Assembly: GCA_031256755.1 (NCBI GenBank)
Contig: JAIRPZ010000178.1
Location: forward strand, 1-7,520
Length of the DNA: 7,520 bases
Direction: 5' to 3'
Source of the DNA: Planctomycetaceae bacterium
GTDB lineage: Bacteria; Planctomycetota; Planctomycetia; Pirellulales; Thermoguttaceae
The position numbers were made by a program, and so were the translations under genes. Of this stretch, positions 1 to 5,100 are shown in pieces (positions within the stretch are counted from its first letter, which is position 1; each line of letters starts with the position of its first letter). A model generated the notes under the pieces. The model made no database searches. It was not told where the DNA came from and was given only the letters and a program-made list of their open reading frames with translations.

Positions 1-320
1 TGAACGTTGCGGACAATGAGCGTCTTTTCCTTGAATTGGAGGGGGTTCGTGAATTTGCGGAGGTGAAAATCAACGGCAAACCGGCGGGAACGATTTGGGC
101 GGCACCGTACCGTTTGGACATTACGTCTCTGTGGAAAGCGGGTAAAAACCGGATAGAGATTGAGGTGGCGAATCACTGGTCGAACCGTATCATCGGTGAT
201 GCTTCGCTGCCGGAAGAACAAAGAACAACGCGTACCAACATTACAAAGTTAACGGCAAAAACTCCGCTCACCGAATCGGGAATCACCGGAACGGTAAGAT
301 TACGTGTCGGGAAATTTTAG
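1..320 (+). CDS. C-terminal end of a glycoside hydrolase, GH106/GH2-like (5' truncated)
   Basis: The frame is open from the left edge (first whole codon at 3) to a TAG at 318-320, giving 105 residues of a longer protein. The fragment reads as a galactose-binding-like beta-sandwich: VKINGKPAG at fragment residues 21-29, APYRLDIT at 34-41, then GKNRIEIEVAN followed by HWSNRIIGD up to residue 66, and a closing ESGITGTVRL near the end. The order 'NGK.aG..W.aPYr.Dit..l..G.N.ieieV.N.w.NR.IGD ... SG..G.V.l' is what I know from the C-termini of GH106 alpha-L-rhamnosidase-like and related GH2-type enzymes. This domain is non-catalytic, so substrate cannot be read from it. The TTG at 36 is an internal codon, not a start, because homologous sequence continues upstream of it. 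The gene converges on the ABC-F gene and their stop codons overlap by 4 bp. The family call is fairly secure; the rhamnosidase activity is only suggested. Confidence 0.75.
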   Translation, partial: NVADNERLFLELEGVREFAEVKINGKPAGTIWAAPYRLDITSLWKAGKNRIEIEVANHWSNRIIGDASLPEEQRTTRTNITKLTAKTPLTESGITGTVRLRVGKF

Positions 321-1771
321 AGCATCACACGTTTTGCGGCAACGGCTTCTAAAAATGCTGCATCGTGTTCAACAAATAATAACGCCGCACCGGAATTGAT
401 GAACGCTTTTTCAATTTGTATGCGGGACAAAACATCAATGTAATTTAGCGGTTCATCCCAAAGGTAAAGATGCGCCCGTTCACATAAACTTGCCGACAGT
501 AAAATCTTTTTCTTTTGACCGGCACTCAACGCCGACATCTCTTCGTCAAACCGGTTTTTGTCAAAGCCGAACTTGCAGAGAATCGCTTTGAACAGCGGTT
601 CGTCAATCTGCCGCTCTTCAATGAATGTTCGCATATTGCCGCTTAAAAATGATGCGTCCTGCGGAACATAAGAAATTTTTAACTGCGGCGGCACACGCAC
701 ACCTTCGGTGCGGCGGTTCACTATCAACTTTAAGAGACACGATTTGCCGCAGCCGTTTTTCCCGCATAACGCAATCCGCTCGCCGGCATTGACGGAAAAC
801 GTCAGATGTTCAAAAAGCGGTTTATCGTTGTACTGCACCGTCAAATCGTCAATCTCCAATAACCTGCCGGAATGAAATTGCAGCGGCGAAAGTTTCAGCG
901 GCTCATCAATTTCACTGTTCTGAAACAATGCCGCTTTTTCTTCGATGGACTTCTGCTGCCGTGTTTGCAGGGAAACAGAACGCTGCATCATTTTTGCGGA
1001 TTTTGCCCCGATATAACCCGTATCGACCCGCCCGCTGCCGTATTTCGTCTGCTCAGTTTTGTCCGACCAAGCGGCGGTTTGCTGTGCGGACTTTTGCAGT
1101 TGTTTAATATCTTTGCGGAGTTTTTCATTCACCGCCTGCTCAAACTTGTCATGATATTCCCGTTTCTGCTGCCACGTTGAAAAGTTGCCTTTCAGCAATT
1201 CAATGTCCGAGCGGTTGAGCGACAAGATATGGTCAACGCAGTTATCCAAAAGCGACCGGTCGTGGGAAACGAGAAGGAAACCGCTTTTTCGTTTCAAATA
1301 ATTGCCGAGGATTCTGCGTCCTTCGGTGTCGAGATGGTTTGTCGGTTCGTCAATGAGAAGAAAATGCGTACCGCTTTTCAGAAAGAGTGCGGCGAGCAGC
1401 ACTTTCGTTTGTTCGCCGCCGCTTAATGTGTCAAACGTTCTCTGCAAGATTTTTTCATCGGCTTCGAGCAGTGAGAGTTCCCGCTCTAACTGCCAGTCGT
1501 CAAAATCGGCAAGTTGCCGGACGACGGCGATTGTTTGCGTATGTTTATCGTTGACGGCGTAGGGGAAATATTCAAACGGCAGCGGCGACGAGATGGTTCC
1601 GCTGTATTCCAGATTGCCGGATAACAGTTGCAGCAGAGTTGTTTTTCCGCGTCCGTTGCGTCCGATGAGACCTGTCCGCCACGTTGTTTCGATTTGCAGG
1701 GAAACGTTATTGAAGATACTTTCGTCTCCGCCGTAGGCAAATGTTAAGTCAGCAATTCTGATGGAAGGCAT
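317..1771 (-). CDS. ABC-F ATPase, Lsa-type ribosomal protection protein-like
   Basis: This is a 484-residue cytoplasmic protein with two ABC ATPase domains in tandem and no membrane segment, which is the ABC-F layout. Domain 1 has Walker A GRNGRGKT (37-44), signature LSGGE (116-120), Walker B LLIDEP (138-143, catalytic E142) and H170. Domain 2 has Walker A GKNGCGKS (337-344), a variant signature LSAGQ (415-419), Walker B with D439-E440-P441 and H469. The charged linker at about 195-300 carries DTGYIGAKSAKMMQRS (250-265). Length, the LIGRNGRGKTT motif, LYLWDEPLNYID and the linker motif resemble, from memory, the Lsa family. Members displace lincosamides, pleuromutilins and streptogramin A from the ribosome, but resistance here is inferred. 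Both ATPase sites keep their catalytic glutamates, so the protein looks active. The ATG at 1771 matches the usual family N-terminus and is the only ATG/GTG/TTG start after the upstream in-frame TAG (1928-1930). It has no evident Shine-Dalgarno. Possible leader frames lie directly upstream. Confidence 0.9.
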   Translation of the reverse strand: MPSIRIADLTFAYGGDESIFNNVSLQIETTWRTGLIGRNGRGKTTLLQLLSGNLEYSGTISSPLPFEYFPYAVNDKHTQTIAVVRQLADFDDWQLERELSLLEADEKILQRTFDTLSGGEQTKVLLAALFLKSGTHFLLIDEPTNHLDTEGRRILGNYLKRKSGFLLVSHDRSLLDNCVDHILSLNRSDIELLKGNFSTWQQKREYHDKFEQAVNEKLRKDIKQLQKSAQQTAAWSDKTEQTKYGSGRVDTGYIGAKSAKMMQRSVSLQTRQQKSIEEKAALFQNSEIDEPLKLSPLQFHSGRLLEIDDLTVQYNDKPLFEHLTFSVNAGERIALCGKNGCGKSCLLKLIVNRRTEGVRVPPQLKISYVPQDASFLSGNMRTFIEERQIDEPLFKAILCKFGFDKNRFDEEMSALSAGQKKKILLSASLCERAHLYLWDEPLNYIDVLSRIQIEKAFINSGAALLFVEHDAAFLEAVAAKRVML

Positions 1772-1776
1772 GGGTG

Positions 1777-1839
1777 TCAGGTTTTTGTTATCTGTAAATT
1801 TTTGCCGCTGCCGGATTTCTTTACGGTCTTCCGCATCAT
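1777..1839 (-). CDS. Possible 20-codon leader peptide upstream of the ABC-F gene
   Basis: A short frame runs from ATG at 1839 (a second ATG follows at 1836) to TGA at 1779-1777, ending 5 nt before the ABC-F ATG. It encodes 20 lysine-rich residues beginning MMRKTVKKSGSG. An AGGA at 1844-1841 lies 4 nt before the second ATG; this is the best ribosome-binding-like match in the leader, while the ABC-F start itself has none. Translated leader peptides that sense ribosome-targeting drugs are known upstream of several ABC-F resistance genes, so the position fits. The frame differs from that of the ABC-F gene. A frame this short can arise by chance and I see no diagnostic stalling motif, so the call is tentative. 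Confidence 0.35.
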   Translation of the reverse strand: MMRKTVKKSGSGKNLQITKT

Positions 1840-1958
1840 ATCCTACCAGCCACTGCCTGTGCCGGCAATTCCCCGCAACGATCCTGCGGTAAAGCCGGCT
1901 TTTCAGGACATTCGCTAAAAATTTTTTCTATGGAAAAACCGTTTTCGCCGTCATACAT
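1836..1958 (-). CDS. Possible 40-residue small ORF upstream of the leader peptide
   Basis: An ATG at 1958-1956 opens 40 codons (MYDGENGFSIEKIF..., ending ...AQAVAGRI) closed by TGA at 1838-1836. That stop overlaps the ATG of the downstream 20-codon frame as ATGA, an arrangement typical of translational coupling. The composition is balanced and contains two cysteines, but I recognise no family, signal peptide or membrane segment. No clear Shine-Dalgarno precedes it, and its ATG lies inside the rightward extended -10 element, so transcription of the whole frame is uncertain. It may equally be a chance frame in a repeat-like intergenic segment. Confidence 0.25.
   Translation of the reverse strand: MYDGENGFSIEKIFSECPEKPALPQDRCGELPAQAVAGRI
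1861..1899. repeat. Two-tier inverted repeat (possible hairpin)
   Basis: GCCGGC at 1861-1866 pairs with GCCGGC at 1894-1899. Nested inside, CCGCA at 1873-1877 pairs with TGCGG at 1885-1889 around a 7-nt loop. Because each pair is self-complementary, the structure can form in transcripts of either strand. On the plus strand it is followed by TTTT (1900-1903), but no rightward gene precedes it, so a terminator role is unlikely. On the minus strand it would lie in the untranslated leader of the ABC-F gene, where an attenuator or antiterminator stem is conceivable. The stems are short and separated by internal loops. Confidence 0.4.
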
Positions 1959-1966
1959 GATATAAT
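1958..1966 (+). promoter_or_regulatory. Extended -10 promoter for the macroglobulin gene
   Basis: TGATATAAT at 1958-1966 combines a perfect TATAAT hexamer (1961-1966) with the TGn extension of sigma-70-type extended -10 promoters. Seventeen bases upstream (1938-1943, accgtt) there is no convincing -35 hexamer, which extended -10 promoters tolerate. Transcription would start near 1973, leaving a leader of about 43 nt before the ATG at 2016. Its position in the divergent gap, directly ahead of a large gene, supports the call. Confidence 0.6.
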
Positions 1967-2015
1967 GCTCAATTCACCCGCCCGCAAATGATGCGGACTA
2001 AACGAAATTTTTCCT

Positions 2016-2102
2016 ATGTACCGATATTTTGCCGTTTTCGGATTGTTCACCGCCGGACTGTTTGCCGTCATGACAGATTGGCTTGCGTCCGCCGTTTCCG
2101 CC
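2016..2102 (+). other. Signal peptide of the macroglobulin
   Basis: Residues 1-29 show a short basic start (MYR), a hydrophobic core (YFAVFGLFTAGLFAVM) and a small-residue cleavage region AVSA-AD, with likely cleavage after A29 or A30. No cysteine follows, which argues against a lipoprotein and for SPase I processing. An internal ATG at 2070 (M19) would remove most of the core and is not the start. Confidence 0.8.
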
Positions 2103-5100
2103 GCTGATTCTCCGCTTGCCAAAGCGGAAAAACTTGTCCAAGAAGGACTGCATAAAGATGCCCTCGATGTCATCAAACCCTGGATACTTGACCCCAACAC
2201 AAAAATTCCCGCCGAGTCCGACTCAACAAAGCAAACCGATTTAGGTACAGGACTGAACATTGCCGTTCAATCATTGCAGCAATTAAACCGTGTTGACGAA
2301 CTGGACACACTCCTCGAATCTTTCGGGAACGTCCATAAAAACAATTGGCGGGCCATGCAGAAACTCGCCGCAAGGTATCAGTCCATCCCCCATTTCGGAT
2401 GCATGATTGACGGTCAATTTTTGCGCGGCAACCACAGAAACGGCAAATGGGTTGACTGTTTCGAGCGGGACAGAGTCCAAACCCTCAAAATTCTTGCCGA
2501 AGCCCTGCCGCTGGTGCAAAAAGAAGCAGACGGCAAACAGCCGAAAACCGATACCGGACAATTTTTTCTGTTTTTTGCCCGCTCACTGAAAGACGGACGC
2601 AATCACGCTGCGGCATGGTCATTACAAACGCTGACCGATTTGACCAAACTTCCCGATTATGACGAAAACGGCAGATATTACGGTCGTTTCGGCGGCAGAG
2701 GACAGAGCGGAACCGGCGCACCGACAGACAAAGAAGGGAATCCGGTTTATTATTATGTTCCCGAATCGTTTGACACCGCAAAGAATGACGGCGAACGCTG
2801 GCGGTGGGCATTAGACCAAGCCGCCAAAGGCGGTTCAGACGGTGCCGCACTCCGGGAATTCGCCGATTTTTGTTACGAGCAGTTCGGCGTGCAGACCTTG
2901 AATGATTCCGGCTTTTACCGGAATACGGCAGGCAGACAGGACACGGAAAAAACAGCAAACATTCTCACACTGGAAACCCTCGCCGATGACGAAACTGTCG
3001 CAAAACTGGCAGGCGGCATTAAACGGTTCAAACTGCCGGACGAGTTTAATTTCATTAAATTGTATCAAAAAATGGCGGAGTCCGGTTTTCATGACAGTTG
3101 GCAAAGTGACTCCAAAGAATATAACTTCAAAGGATATGCCCTTCAGCGTCTTGCAGAAATTGCGAAAGACCGCCGGCAGTATCCGAAAGCCGCGGCCTAT
3201 TACAAAAAACTGATAGAAGCAGCACAAACTCCCGAAGGTGTTATCGAAAATCAGTTGCAGCAAATCACCGGCAACTGGGGACGCTTTGAGCAAAACGGTT
3301 CATCCGTGAACGGTCTGAAAGTCAATCTGCGTTATATTTTCCGTAACGGAAAAAAGGTGAACTTCACGATTCAGGAAATTGACGTTGAAAAACTGATTGC
3401 CGATGCGAAGGAATACATCAAGTCAAAGCCGGAACAATTTGATTGGCGATATGCCGCAATTGACCAGATTGCGCAGCGTCTTTTTTACGGCAGGGAAAAA
3501 GAAAAAGCCGCCGTGCAGGAAAAATATTTGGGGCAGGTTTTCGGCAAATGGCACAGATTCCTCAAACCGGCGGAAAATCATTTCGATTCGGCAACGCTTA
3601 TTTCTTATGAAGTGCAGAAATCCGGCGCGTACCTGATTCGGGCGGAAATGGAAGACGGCAATGCGGATACCGCTGCCGTTTGGCTGACGGACACCGCCAT
3701 TGTGAAAAAGCAACTGGATAATGCGGTTCTTTATTACGTTGCCGATGCCGAAACGGGTAAGCCGGTTCCGAATGCCAAGGTGAATTTTTTCGGTTACCGT
3801 ATGGAATACAAAAGCCGCCCGGTCCCCAATAACCGCAGCAGGCAGGATAACGTTCTGACTTGGACGATTCAGGAACATACGCAGCAAACCGACAAAAACG
3901 GTTTGGTCATTCTCAATAATCCCGACATCAAAAATCTCCACTTGAACTGGCTGGTTACCGCGGCAACGGAAGGTGAAAAACCGCAAAACGGCGTGATTCA
4001 GCCGAAAAACCTGACGCTGCACTCGATGGGAACGGACGGCGTATGCCGGGAAGAAATCATCACACTGCCGGAAAAACCGAAAGCCCGATTCGCTCATCTC
4101 GGTTTCGATTCCATTTGGTTTCAGCCCCGTTACGATGAACGCTATAACGAAGTCAAAACGTTTGTGCTGACCGACCGTCCCGTTTATCGTCCGAAAGACA
4201 AAGTCGAAATCAAGGCGTGGATTGGAACCGCAAAATACGACCAGCCCGACACGAGCGGCTGGGCGAATCAAACGGTGTTCTACACGATTTATTCGCCGAA
4301 GAACGGGGAAAAAATGAAGGAGCAAACCGAAGTCAAACTGGACGCTTACGGCGGTTTTACGGCAACGCTGGAATTGCCGAAAGATGCCGCGCTCGGGCAG
4401 TACAGCATCCACATTACCAACCGCAGCGAAACAGCCGGAACGGTGCGGAAGATTGCCGAAACAATGAACCGGGAAATTAGCGGATACGGTTCGTTCCGTG
4501 TGGAGGAATACAAGAAGCCGGAATATGAAGTAACAATTGATGCGCCGAAAGAGCCGGTCAAACTCGGTGATAAAATCACCGCTGCCGTCAAAGCGAAGTA
4601 TTATTTCGGTTCGCCGGTCAGCGAGGCGACTGTTAAATACATGGTCAAACGGGAAAAAGCGGATGCCGGCTGGTATCCGCTCTGCCGCTGGGACTGGCTC
4701 TTCGGCAACGGCTACGGCTGGTTTGCTTACGATTGCGACTGGCTGCCGGATTGGCGCAACTGGGGCTGCCGCCGCCCGGTGCCGCCGTGGTTTCCTCATT
4801 ACAGCGGGCCGCCGGAAATTGTCGCCGAAGCGGAAACAAAAATCAAACCGGACGGAACGGTGGACGTAGTCATTGATACCGCCGTTGCCCAAGCGGCGTT
4901 TCCGAATGACGACCAGCGTTACACGATAACGGCGGAAGTCATTGACAATTCCCGCCGGACGATTGTCGGCAGCGGAACGGTTTTGGTTTCCAAAGCACCG
5001 TTCAAAATTTACGCTTGGGTGGACAGGGGCTATTACGTGCCGGGTCAAAAAATTGAAACGAATTTTCAGACCCGCCGTCTTGACGGCAAACCGGTCAGCG

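Larger units (their letters stand above)
1830..1997. repeat. 10-bp inverted repeat bounding the divergent intergenic core
   Basis: TCCGCATCAT at 1830-1839 is the exact reverse complement of ATGATGCGGA at 1988-1997. The two arms are 148 bp apart and enclose the two-tier hairpin and the rightward promoter. The match stops at exactly 10 bp on both sides. The immediately flanking dinucleotide is CT on both sides, too short to count as a target-site duplication. This could be the ends of a small non-autonomous element, paired regulator sites, or chance. Confidence 0.3.

Noticed and set aside
36..320. A complete 94-residue gene starting at TTG 36
   Set aside because: The frame and the beta-sandwich domain continue upstream to the left edge, so this is the tail of a larger hydrolase.
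872..1562. Plus-strand frames opposite the ABC-F gene
   Set aside because: The ABC-F frame carries all ATPase motifs across this span; the opposing frames have none.
1861..1903. Rho-independent terminator on the plus strand
   Set aside because: The stem is short, interrupted by internal loops and followed by only four T, and no plus-strand gene ends upstream of it.
1772..1927. N-terminal extension of the ABC-F protein (52 stop-free codons upstream in frame)
   Set aside because: No ATG, GTG or TTG occurs in this stretch, and the ATG at 1771 fits the normal N-terminus of the family. The open frame is more likely part of the leader or a repeat.
1988..2107. A 39-residue plus-strand frame starting ATGATGCGG ahead of the macroglobulin
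   Set aside because: It overlaps the signal-peptide coding region out of frame and its product is Arg-rich with no protein-like pattern.
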